NCBI GenBank assembly: GCA_023421115.1
Contig: JAEZUI010000197.1
Coordinates: forward strand, 1-7,426
Length of the DNA: 7,426 bases
Source: Bacillota bacterium
GTDB taxonomy: Bacteria > Bacillota > Clostridia > Acetivibrionales > Acetivibrionaceae
Direction: 5' to 3'
Shown: piece by piece, positions 1-6,435 of the stretch
How positions within the stretch are numbered: position 1 is the stretch's first letter
Layout: each line of letters begins with the position of its first letter
Notes under the pieces: model-generated
What the model was told of the DNA's origin: nothing
Seen by the model: only the letters and a program-made list of their open reading frames with translations
Database searches by the model: none
Program-made: the position numbers and the translations under genes

Positions 1-45
1 CAGACAATAATTTCTAGCATCATCCACTGATAAATCTTGTAATAT

Positions 46-109
46 TAAATTCCACCCTTAAATTTGTAAGAGCTATTTCCACTGTTCAATATTCTACGGG
101 TGGAATTTA
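46..109. repeat. 12-bp perfect inverted repeat with 40-nt loop
   Basis: TAAATTCCACCC (46-57) is the exact reverse complement of GGGTGGAATTTA (98-109), with 40 nt between. The loop shows no strong structure of its own. Only a weak T-rich stretch follows on the plus strand (109-114), so a terminator for a gene left of the window is possible but poor. It could also be a protein-binding site or the remains of a small mobile element. No other copy was noticed in this window. The repeat itself is directly visible; its role is unknown. Confidence 0.6.
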
Positions 110-161
110 CTTTTGCAATTAAGAATCCCTTAATACAGGTCAATCTCTTAATCAAACTTAC

Positions 162-190
162 TTTACTTATTAGGATTAATATGCTATAAT
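162..190 (+). promoter_or_regulatory. Candidate sigma-A promoter of the DUF368 gene
   Basis: A perfect TATAAT -10 box lies at 185-190 and is preceded by TG at 182-183, giving an extended -10 (TGCTATAAT). A -35-like TTTACT (162-167, 4 of 6 matches to TTGACA) sits exactly 17 bp upstream. Transcription would start near 197, about 60 nt before the ATG at 258. The -10 is clear; the assignment to this gene follows from position and orientation. Confidence 0.65.
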
Positions 191-215
191 TACCCAATGT
201 TAAATTATTAATTTT

Positions 216-225
216 AGAAGGAGAG
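216..225 (+). promoter_or_regulatory. Strong Shine-Dalgarno-like sequence unusually far from the DUF368 start
   Basis: AGAAGGAGAG is a good Shine-Dalgarno match but ends 32 nt before the ATG at 258, well outside the usual 5-12 nt. The DUF368 reading frame is open back to a TAA at 201-203 but contains no ATG, GTG or TTG between the Shine-Dalgarno and 258. The only closer initiator candidate is GGTG (241-244), 13 nt before the ATG. The site may serve an upstream mini-ORF (TTG at 238), or the ATG at 258 may use a weak site. Confidence 0.45.
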
Positions 226-257
226 TACTACATCTTTTTGGGTGTAATTTTTATATT

Positions 258-1118
258 ATGGGAAAAGAGAAGAATACTCTGTTAATTATGTTAAAAGGAT
301 TTATCATAGGTTCATCAATGAGTGTTCCAGGTGTGAGTGGCGGTACTATGGCCATCCTATTAGGTATTTATGACAAACTTATAGGTTCTATTAGTCGTTT
401 TACAAAAGATTTAAAAGGCAATATAATATTTCTCATGAAATTCTGTATTGGTGCAGGGGTCGGTATTGTTACGCTATCTAGATTAATTAAATGGTTGTTA
501 GAAGTCGTTCCTTTACCTATATCCTTTTTCTTTTTAGGTGCAGTAATAGGTGGTGTTCCAGCATTATTTAAGAAAACTGGGTCTAAAAATTCAAGATTTA
601 AAATTTCTTCAATAATATATTTCCTTATTGGGTTAGCTATAGTAATCTCAATTGGATTTATTCCCACAGGAACAATTAGTATTACTTCAGGCTCAGGAAT
701 TGGTCATTATTTGATGCTATTTGTTACGGGAATAATTATTGCATTAGCATTAGTACTTCCTGGTATAAGTACATCACATATGTTACTGGTTCTAGGCATG
801 TATGATTCAATGCTTGTGGCTATAAGCGATTTTGACATTGTTTATGTTGGAGTAATAGGAGTGATGACTCTTATAGGAATTTTCTTAATCACAAGGCCTA
901 TTGAGTGGACGATGAACAGGTTTCCACACCAGACTTATTTCGTTATCATTGGTTTTGTTATTGGTTCTACTCGGGAGATATTCCTCGATAAAATTATACC
1001 TGCAATTCCAAGCAACACAAATTACTCATGGTGGTTCTCAACAGTTATTATTTCTATTATAACTTTTGTTCTCGGAATAAAATCAATTATGACATTATCC
1101 AAATTTTCAAATGATTAA
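258..1118 (+). CDS. DUF368 polytopic membrane protein (PopT-type undecaprenyl-phosphate translocase family)
   Basis: This 286-residue, very hydrophobic protein belongs to DUF368. Family members studied elsewhere (PopT) are linked to returning undecaprenyl phosphate, the lipid carrier of wall and surface-polymer synthesis, across the cytoplasmic membrane; that function is transferred by family. The hallmark motifs are present: VPGVSGGTMA at residues 23-32 and LPGISTSHMLLVLGMY at 167-182. These two stretches resemble each other (P-G-x-S, M, L-G-x-Y-D, I-S), showing an internal duplication of the fold. Hydrophobic segments lie roughly at 8-22, 55-76, 86-104, 117-135, 150-168, 195-213, 225-240 and 258-278. 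Length is normal for the family. The ATG at 258 was chosen because it is the first in-frame initiator and leaves a short N-terminus before PGVSGG; Met11 and Met21 are alternatives. The gene stands alone with its own promoter, convergent with the amino acid cluster. There is no functional tie to that cluster. Confidence 0.93.
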   Translation: MGKEKNTLLIMLKGFIIGSSMSVPGVSGGTMAILLGIYDKLIGSISRFTKDLKGNIIFLMKFCIGAGVGIVTLSRLIKWLLEVVPLPISFFFLGAVIGGVPALFKKTGSKNSRFKISSIIYFLIGLAIVISIGFIPTGTISITSGSGIGHYLMLFVTGIIIALALVLPGISTSHMLLVLGMYDSMLVAISDFDIVYVGVIGVMTLIGIFLITRPIEWTMNRFPHQTYFVIIGFVIGSTREIFLDKIIPAIPSNTNYSWWFSTVIISIITFVLGIKSIMTLSKFSND

Positions 1119-1132
1119 TATTAAGATGCATC

Positions 1133-1172
1133 AAAAAAGATTGCCTACTCAATCAGTCAGGCAATCTTTTTT
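1133..1172. terminator. Bidirectional intrinsic terminator between convergent units
   Basis: A 14-bp perfect stem, AAAAAAGATTGCCT (1133-1146) paired with AGGCAATCTTTTTT (1159-1172), encloses a 12-nt loop. Its GC core is GATTGCCT/AGGCAATC, with a T run on the plus strand (1167-1173) and an A run at 1133-1138 that reads as U on the minus strand. It starts 14 nt after the DUF368 stop and lies 8 nt beyond the stop of the 85-residue gene. It can therefore end both converging transcripts. Confidence 0.92.
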
Positions 1173-1180
1173 TAGAATCA

Positions 1181-1438
1181 CTACTCAAGCTTAATCTCAA
1201 ACCTGTCAAACTTAACACTTTCAATAAACTGTTCCTTTGTGAAGGAAGTTCTACGGAATTTCGCAAACTCAGTAGTATTCCTCTTAAGCCAAAGAGGTAC
1301 AGAAATATCAAGTTCTTTGCAAAGAGCTATAAGGTTTGCTTCTAAAAGCTCTCTGAAAGAAACGTTTTCATCATCTTTTTCAACTACTTTTTCACTGACA
1401 ATAGCAGTACCCTTTATTAGTTTTCCGATTATTTTCAC
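1181..1438 (-). CDS. Small protein of unknown function (85 aa), coupled to cimA
   Basis: I do not assign this protein to a named family. It is 85 residues, soluble in appearance, with no signal peptide or membrane segment and one cysteine (Cys40). Residues 1-20 look like beta strands with alternating hydrophobics, and 27-43 form a likely amphipathic helix. Next comes a basic-aromatic stretch (PLWLK at 48-52, FAKFRR at 58-63), then the C-terminal pattern KFDRFEIKLE (76-85). The start is a GTG at 1438-1436, placed by AAAGGGAAG upstream, which overlaps the cimA stop. The 13-nt gap after cimA and the shared strand suggest translational coupling. It is the last gene of the unit, ending 8 nt before the terminator. 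Coding is supported by position, start signals and a natural-looking composition. I loosely recall similar short clostridial proteins, unchecked. A role in citramalate or amino acid metabolism would be guilt by association only. Confidence 0.8.
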   Translation of the reverse strand: MKIIGKLIKGTAIVSEKVVEKDDENVSFRELLEANLIALCKELDISVPLWLKRNTTEFAKFRRTSFTKEQFIESVKFDRFEIKLE

Positions 1439-1451
1439 TTTAATCTTCCCT

Positions 1452-3032
1452 TTAGTTTAATCCTTCAGCTTCCTTATGCTTTAGAAGTTTATACTCTATA
1501 GAATCTATCAGTGCATACCAGCTTGCTTCAATAATGTCTGCAGAAACTCCTATTGTTGTCCAAACTTCTTCTGAATCTGTTGATTCAATTAATACTCTTA
1601 CTTTAGCAGCAGTTGCAGACTTTGAATCTAAAACCCTTACCTTGTAGTCTGTAAGCTTCATATCCATAACCTGAGGATAAAACCGTACTAAAGCTTTTCT
1701 TAGTGCCTTGTCAAGAGCATTTACAGGACCATCCCCTTCATCAGCTGTAATTTCCTCCTGTTCCCCCACTTTGATTTTAATCATTGCGGAAGAATTAGCA
1801 GTAGTAATCGAAGGCTCATTGACAACAACTTTAAATTCACTGAGTTCAAAGAAAGATTCATAGCGCCCTAATACTTTTCTTATTATAAGTTCGAAAGAGC
1901 TTTCAGCTCCTTCATATTGGTAACCTTTGAATTCCATTTCCTTGAGCTTTTCAAGAATTAGCTTTGTCTCAGGCGAATCCTTTGTAATAGTGTTATCAAT
2001 ATGGTTTATCAAATTCAATACAGCGCTTCTTCCTGCTACCTCCGACATCAAAAATACTCTCTCGTTTCCCACCATCTCTGGACTTATGTGCTCATAAGCC
2101 GTCGTATTCTTGTTAACCGCATCAGCATGCATACCTGCTTTGTGGGCGAAAGAATTTTTCCCAACATAGGGCGCTCTCTCATCATGTATAACATTCGCAA
2201 TTTCACTTGCATATCTAGCAATTGTAGTTAGTTGTATCATATTCTCTTCTGGAATGCACGAATATCCTAATTTCAGCTGGAGATTCGGTATTATGCTGCA
2301 TATATTAGCATTTCCACTCCTCTCTCCAAATCCGTTCAGCGTTCCCTGTACTTGATTAGCTCCCGCTTGTACCGCCATTATAGAATTGGCAACTGCCATT
2401 CCTGTGTCATTATGACAGTGTATTCCAACATCAACTTTAAACTCTTTGACAACTTTCTCAGTTATCTCAAACACTTCATTTGGGAAGCTTCCACCATTTG
2501 TATCACAAAGGCAAATGCTGTCCGCTCCTGCGTCACATGCTGCCTTAAGCGACTTCATTGCATATTCTGGATTTGATTTATATCCATCAAAAAAGTGTTC
2601 TGCGTCAAATACTACTTCTTTATTTTTACTCTTAAAAAATAATACCGTATCATAAATCATCTTTAAATTTTCATCAAGAGTGGTCTTTAGTATATCGACA
2701 ACATGGAAATCCCAGCTTTTCCCAAATATTGCAATTGCGGGAGTATCTGCCCTAAGCAATGAATTAACATTAGCATCCTCTTCAACAGAAATATTAACCC
2801 TTCTTGTGCTTCCAAATGCTATCACTTTTGCATTTCTGAAACTCATATTTTTTATTCGTTCAAAAAATTCCAGATCTTTAGGGTTTGAACCGGGATTTCC
2901 TGCTTCTATATAATTCACTCCAAGTTTATCAAGTCTATCTACAAGCTTAATTTTGTCTTCAACACTAAAAGAAATACCTTGTGCTTGAGATCCATCCCTT
3001 AATGTTGAGTCATAAATTAGTATTTTTTTCAT
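1452..3032 (-). CDS. cimA: (R)-citramalate synthase
   Basis: CimA condenses pyruvate with acetyl-CoA to (R)-citramalate, the first step of the threonine-independent route to 2-ketobutyrate and isoleucine. The protein is 526 residues, as expected for the long CimA type. The N-terminal HMGL-like TIM barrel has DSTLRDGSQ (8-16, with Arg12 and metal ligand Asp13), FGSTRR (73-78), DAEHFFDGY (143-151), HCHND (205-209, ligands His205 and His207) and GFGERSGN (234-241). A linker FAHKAGMHADA (295-305) follows. The C-terminal LeuA-type regulatory domain (about 385-515, GDGPVNALD at 433-441) is where isoleucine would act. EHFFDGY and STLRDGSQ separate it from LeuA and homocitrate synthase. The ATG is preceded by GGGGAG with 9-nt spacing. 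It lies 97 nt after leuA, with no convincing terminator between, and 13 nt before the small unknown gene. Confidence 0.95.
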   Translation of the reverse strand: MKKILIYDSTLRDGSQAQGISFSVEDKIKLVDRLDKLGVNYIEAGNPGSNPKDLEFFERIKNMSFRNAKVIAFGSTRRVNISVEEDANVNSLLRADTPAIAIFGKSWDFHVVDILKTTLDENLKMIYDTVLFFKSKNKEVVFDAEHFFDGYKSNPEYAMKSLKAACDAGADSICLCDTNGGSFPNEVFEITEKVVKEFKVDVGIHCHNDTGMAVANSIMAVQAGANQVQGTLNGFGERSGNANICSIIPNLQLKLGYSCIPEENMIQLTTIARYASEIANVIHDERAPYVGKNSFAHKAGMHADAVNKNTTAYEHISPEMVGNERVFLMSEVAGRSAVLNLINHIDNTITKDSPETKLILEKLKEMEFKGYQYEGAESSFELIIRKVLGRYESFFELSEFKVVVNEPSITTANSSAMIKIKVGEQEEITADEGDGPVNALDKALRKALVRFYPQVMDMKLTDYKVRVLDSKSATAAKVRVLIESTDSEEVWTTIGVSADIIEASWYALIDSIEYKLLKHKEAEGLN

Positions 3033-3129
3033 AACTTACATCTCCCCGCAATAATCTTAAATCTATACTGAAATCAAATTTAGTTAATTTACAAAAAACC
3101 TTTTTATGTGAATTCTAGATAGACCACTA

Positions 3130-4647
3130 TTATTCACCAATTTCACTTATTGCTCTATTAATAGCATTTAAATATGCCCTAACACCTGACTCAATAATGT
3201 CAGTACTTACTCCTCTTCCCATAAAGAGCTTCCCATCCTTTGAAATTCTTACTGTAACTTCTCCTAGAGCATCCTTTCCTTCCGTTACAGCCCTCATACT
3301 ATAATCTTCAAGAGTATAACTTATTCCTACAGCTCTTTCTATTGCATTAAAGGCTGCATCAACCGGACCATCACCGGTAGCGGCTTCTGTAATAATACTA
3401 TCATTTCTCTTAAGACTTATTGTTGAAGTTGCCACACTTTTGTTACCGCCTGTAATCTGGAAGCTATCAAGTTCAAATATCTCGGGAACCTCAGAGACTT
3501 TCTCTTCAACAAGAGCCTCTATATCCTTGTCTAAAACCACTTTTTTCTTATCTGCCAGACTCTTGAATTTTTCAAAAGCCTGCTGAATTCCTTCTGTTGT
3601 AAGGGTTGTATAACCCATTTCCTTTAGTCTTTCTTCAAAAGCATGGCGTCCAGAGAGCTTCCCTAATACCATTCTGTTTTGCCCTAATCCTATGGATTCA
3701 GGTTTCATTATCTCATAAGTACTCTTTTCAGACAATACCCCGTGTTGGTGAATTCCTGACTCATGAGCAAAAGCATTCGCCCCTACAATCGCTTTATTAG
3801 GCTGAACAGTAATACCTGTAAGACTGCTAACAAGTTTACTTGTTCTATATATTTGCTTTGTATCTATCTTATGCTCAATTTTATAGAAATCTCTTCTAGT
3901 GTCAATACCCATTATTAGTTCTTCTACAGCAGCATTTCCTGCCCTCTCACCTAATCCATTTATGGTGCACTCAACTTGTGTGGCACCGTTTAATATCGCA
4001 GCAAGAGAATTTGCCACGGCCAAACCTAAATCATTGTGACAATGAACACTTATATCTGCTTTATCAATATTACTTACATTATCCTTAATAGCACGAATTA
4101 TTTTTCCATATTCTGTTGGCGTGGTGTATCCCACAGTATCTGGAATATTTACTACTGTCGCACCGGCTTTTATTACCTCTTCAACTACTTTTATCAAAAA
4201 CTCAACTCTTGTTCTGCTCGCATCTTCTGCAGAAAATTCCACATCAGAGCAGTATTTTTTTGCATATTTCACCATTGCAACTGCTCTTTCCAACACTTCG
4301 TCCTCAGTCATCTTAAGTTTGTATTTTAAATGAATGTCCGACGTAGCAATAAATGTATGAATTCTAGGACTTTGAGCTCCCTTTACTGCCTCCCATGCCC
4401 TATCTATATCTTTTTCAACTGCTCTGCATAGACTTGCAATTGTAACATTTTTTATGTTTTCTGAAACAGCCTTAACAGCTTCAAAATCTCCCGGTGATGC
4501 AATGGCAAATCCAGCCTCTATAACATCAACCCCTAATTTTTCAAGCTGCCGTGCAATTTCTAATTTCTCTTGAATGTTTAAATTGACCCCTGGAGTTTGT
4601 TCTCCATCTCTTAATGTTGTATCGAATATTTTAATCCTATTAATCAT
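3130..4647 (-). CDS. leuA: 2-isopropylmalate synthase
   Basis: LeuA condenses 2-ketoisovalerate with acetyl-CoA to 2-isopropylmalate, the committed step of leucine synthesis in the cytoplasm. At 505 residues it has standard bacterial LeuA length. The barrel shows DTTLRDGEQTPG (9-20, Arg13 and metal ligand Asp14), HTFIATSDIH (97-106), HCHNDLG (202-208, ligands His202 and His204) and GLGERAGN (231-238, Asn238). FAHESGIHQHG (293-303) marks the linker. The C-terminal LeuA dimer/regulatory domain (about 370-500, GDGPVDAA at 425-432) is where leucine feedback normally acts. The ATG has an excellent AGGAGGT Shine-Dalgarno 7 nt upstream (4655-4661). The frame ends in tandem stops, TAA TAG. It is separated from ilvC by 271 nt holding a hairpin and a candidate promoter, so it may begin its own leuA-cimA-unknown unit. 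It shares a fold with the adjacent CimA, but motif differences make the assignment secure. Confidence 0.97.
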   Translation of the reverse strand: MINRIKIFDTTLRDGEQTPGVNLNIQEKLEIARQLEKLGVDVIEAGFAIASPGDFEAVKAVSENIKNVTIASLCRAVEKDIDRAWEAVKGAQSPRIHTFIATSDIHLKYKLKMTEDEVLERAVAMVKYAKKYCSDVEFSAEDASRTRVEFLIKVVEEVIKAGATVVNIPDTVGYTTPTEYGKIIRAIKDNVSNIDKADISVHCHNDLGLAVANSLAAILNGATQVECTINGLGERAGNAAVEELIMGIDTRRDFYKIEHKIDTKQIYRTSKLVSSLTGITVQPNKAIVGANAFAHESGIHQHGVLSEKSTYEIMKPESIGLGQNRMVLGKLSGRHAFEERLKEMGYTTLTTEGIQQAFEKFKSLADKKKVVLDKDIEALVEEKVSEVPEIFELDSFQITGGNKSVATSTISLKRNDSIITEAATGDGPVDAAFNAIERAVGISYTLEDYSMRAVTEGKDALGEVTVRISKDGKLFMGRGVSTDIIESGVRAYLNAINRAISEIGE

Positions 4648-4695
4648 AACATCTACCTCCTGTTTCCTAGATCATTCTCATATTTATAATTTATC

Positions 4696-4729
4696 TCTAT
4701 ATTTTTTGATTAGGTCATTTCAAAAAATA
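4696..4729 (-). promoter_or_regulatory. Candidate leuA promoter overlapping an AT-rich inverted repeat
   Basis: On the minus strand, TTGAAA (4723-4718) and TATAGA (4701-4696) are separated by 16 bp, an acceptable sigma-A promoter placing the start near 4689, about 42 nt before the leuA ATG. The spacer region holds a 10-bp perfect inverted repeat, TATTTTTTGA (4700-4709) and TCAAAAAATA (4720-4729), with a 10-nt centre. The arms overlap the -35 and the edge of the -10, as an operator would. The stem is too AT-rich for a terminator. It does not match the CodY consensus well. The promoter match is visible; repressor control is inference. Confidence 0.4.
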
Positions 4730-4774
4730 ACCTTATGATAAAATAACAATTAGCTTTCAATCTAATAGGAGGTT

Positions 4775-4801
4775 GGAAAAATGGGCCCCCCCATCTTTTC
4801 C
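4775..4801 (-). terminator. GC-rich hairpin with C7/G7 run, possible terminator after ilvC
   Basis: On the plus strand, GGAAAA + ATGGG (4775-4785) pairs with CCCAT + TTTTCC (4790-4801), with a CCCC loop and a single bulged C at 4795. On the minus strand the transcript would carry an A-rich lead-in, a G-rich stem and then CCCATTTTTCC, resembling an intrinsic terminator for the ilvB-N-C transcript. It lies about 117 nt past the ilvC stop, farther than usual, and the U-run is partly within the stem. It would separate ilvC from the candidate leuA promoter. The hairpin is clear; termination is inferred. Confidence 0.5.
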
Positions 4802-4918
4802 ATAACCCTTTACCTATTACATTGATATCCGTTTAATTATATAGTCCAGTAATCGAATTCTTTGAAATGCCACAATTACAAAGTTTTTTAAAATCAATTA
4901 AATCCTATTTTTGATCAA

Positions 4919-5914
4919 TTACTTCTTAAGCCAACTCATCATTTTCCTGAGTTCTGCTCCAACTTTTTCTACCTGGTGTGCAGACTCGTTGTTTCTCATT
5001 GCAAGGAAATTAGCTCTTCCACCGGATTTATTTTCAGAAATCCAGTTTGATGCAAATTTACCGTCTTGAATCTCTTGCAATACTTTTTTCATTTCTTTTC
5101 TTGTTTCTTCAGTTATAACCCTTCTACCTGTAACATAATCGCCGTACTCAGCAGTATCGCTTATAGAATATCTCATATATGAGAATCCACCTTGATTTAT
5201 AAGATCAACAATAAGCTTCATTTCATGTACACACTCAAAGTATGCAATTTCCGGTTGATATCCTGCATTTACAAGAGTTTCAAAGCCTGCTTTCATAAGC
5301 TCTGTAACGCCTCCACACAGAACTGCCTGTTCACCGAAAAGATCTGTTTCGGTTTCTTCCTTAAAGGTAGTTTCGAGAATTCCTGCTCTTCCTGCACCTA
5401 CTCCAGCTGCATATGCTAAAGCGTATTCCTTAGCTTTTCCTGTCTCATTTTGATGTATTGCTATTAATGCTGGTACTCCTCTTCCTTCTTTATACTGGCT
5501 TCTAACTGTATGACCTGGTCCTTTCGGAGCAACCATTATAACGTCAACACCTTTAGGTGCAACTATCTGATTGAAATGGATGTTAAAACCGTGAGCAAAC
5601 ATTAATACATTTCCTTCTTTTAGGTTTGCTTTTATGCTCTCATCGTACATATCCTTCTGTGTCTGGTCAGGAGTCAATATCATTATCAAATCTCCCATTT
5701 TCGCTGCTTCAGCAGTATCAACAACTTTCAAACCATCGTCAATTACCTGTTGCCTCTTTGCTGAAGTAGGTTGAAGACCTACAACTACGTTTACACCACT
5801 ATCCTGTAAATTTTGTGCATGGGCATGACCCTGGCTTCCATAACCAATAATAGCCACTGTCTTTCCCCTCAATAATCCTAAATCACAATCACTGTCATAA
5901 TACATTTTAGCCAT
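4919..5914 (-). CDS. ilvC: Ketol-acid reductoisomerase, class I
   Basis: IlvC isomerises and reduces acetolactate (valine/leucine branch) or acetohydroxybutyrate (isoleucine branch) to the dihydroxy acid, using two Mg ions and usually NADPH. The 331-residue length is that of the short class I enzyme. The Rossmann domain starts with GYGSQGHAHAQN (24-35). Expected catalytic and metal residues are in place: His108, KGPGH (131-135), Asp191 and Glu195 in DLFGEQ, Glu227 and Glu231 in ECVHE, and Ser252. The cofactor loop reads GLQPTSAKRQQ (46-56) instead of the common GLRxxSxS pattern, so cofactor preference deserves a check. The ATG at 5914 has AAGGAG 11 nt upstream inside the end of ilvN; Met4 is a less likely start. 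It follows ilvN by 8 nt, so the two are surely cotranscribed. Confidence 0.98.
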   Translation of the reverse strand: MAKMYYDSDCDLGLLRGKTVAIIGYGSQGHAHAQNLQDSGVNVVVGLQPTSAKRQQVIDDGLKVVDTAEAAKMGDLIMILTPDQTQKDMYDESIKANLKEGNVLMFAHGFNIHFNQIVAPKGVDVIMVAPKGPGHTVRSQYKEGRGVPALIAIHQNETGKAKEYALAYAAGVGAGRAGILETTFKEETETDLFGEQAVLCGGVTELMKAGFETLVNAGYQPEIAYFECVHEMKLIVDLINQGGFSYMRYSISDTAEYGDYVTGRRVITEETRKEMKKVLQEIQDGKFASNWISENKSGGRANFLAMRNNESAHQVEKVGAELRKMMSWLKK

Positions 5915-5922
5915 TTAAAAAA

Positions 5923-6435
5923 TCACTCCTTATCATTATTTTTAGCTTTTATATATTTATTACCTCTTTCGATGGCAATTGTACCCGTTCTGACAATTTC
6001 CTTTATTCCAAATTGCTTGAGCATATCTTCAAGGGCTGCAACCTTATCTGTTCCTCCAGATATTTCTATCGTCAATGTATTTTTTGAAACATCAACAATA
6101 TTAGCTCTAAATATCCCAACAATCTGAATAATTTCTGATCTTGTAGATGTATCTGCATTTACTTTTATAAGCGCAAGTTCTCTGCTTACTGAATCATGTT
6201 GTTCAAGCTGCTTAATCTTTATAACATCAATAAGCTTGTTGAGCTGCTTGCTCACCTGTTCAACAACATATTCGTCCCCATCTACAACAATGGTTATTCT
6301 AGATACTTCAGGATCTTCAGTGACTCCAACAGCTAAACTGTCAATATTAAATCCTCTTCTGCTAAACAATCCGGCTACCCTTGATAAAACGCCGGGATGG
6401 TTTTCTACCAATACCGATAAAGTGTGCTTTCCCAT
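5923..6435 (-). CDS. ilvN: Acetohydroxyacid (acetolactate) synthase, small regulatory subunit
   Basis: This is the regulatory partner of IlvB. It activates the large subunit and confers valine feedback inhibition on the first common step of branched-chain synthesis. At 170 residues it has the usual length of the long IlvH/IlvN type. The N-terminal ACT domain spans about 4-78 with ENHPGVLSRVAGLFSRRGFN (11-30). Asn12, Gly15 and Asn30 correspond to the valine-site residues Asn11, Gly14 and Asn29 of E. coli IlvH, so valine sensitivity is expected. The C-terminal small-subunit domain covers about 84-158, ending in GTIAIERG (151-158) and a short charged tail. The ATG at 6435 has GGGAGGT 6 nt upstream. 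It lies 133 nt after ilvB, an unusually wide gap for this pair, and 8 nt before ilvC; its last codons contain the ilvC Shine-Dalgarno. Confidence 0.98.
   Translation of the reverse strand: MGKHTLSVLVENHPGVLSRVAGLFSRRGFNIDSLAVGVTEDPEVSRITIVVDGDEYVVEQVSKQLNKLIDVIKIKQLEQHDSVSRELALIKVNADTSTRSEIIQIVGIFRANIVDVSKNTLTIEISGGTDKVAALEDMLKQFGIKEIVRTGTIAIERGNKYIKAKNNDKE

Noticed and set aside
97..109. GGGTGGAATTT resembling the T-box antiterminator core
   Set aside because: The match stops at GGTGGAA. The expected ACCRCG continuation, stem I and a following terminator are absent, and a promoter lies downstream at 162-190. The sequence is better explained as one arm of the inverted repeat.
368..667. Minus-strand 99-codon open frame inside the DUF368 gene
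   Set aside because: It lies wholly antisense to a gene with clear family motifs, and its translation resembles no known domain.
3091..3137. Near-palindrome and small GTGAAT/ATTCAC hairpin after leuA
   Set aside because: The stems are short, AT-rich and mismatched, and no U run follows the hairpin on the minus strand, so it is not a credible terminator between leuA and cimA.
4036..4333. Several overlapping plus-strand open frames opposite leuA
   Set aside because: They are shadows of leuA codons, rich in Cys, Ser and Phe, and have no family resemblance.
4836..4841. Perfect TATAAT on the minus strand in the leuA/ilvC gap
   Set aside because: No acceptable -35 hexamer is found 16-18 bp upstream and there is no extended -10 TG, so in this AT-rich stretch it is probably chance.
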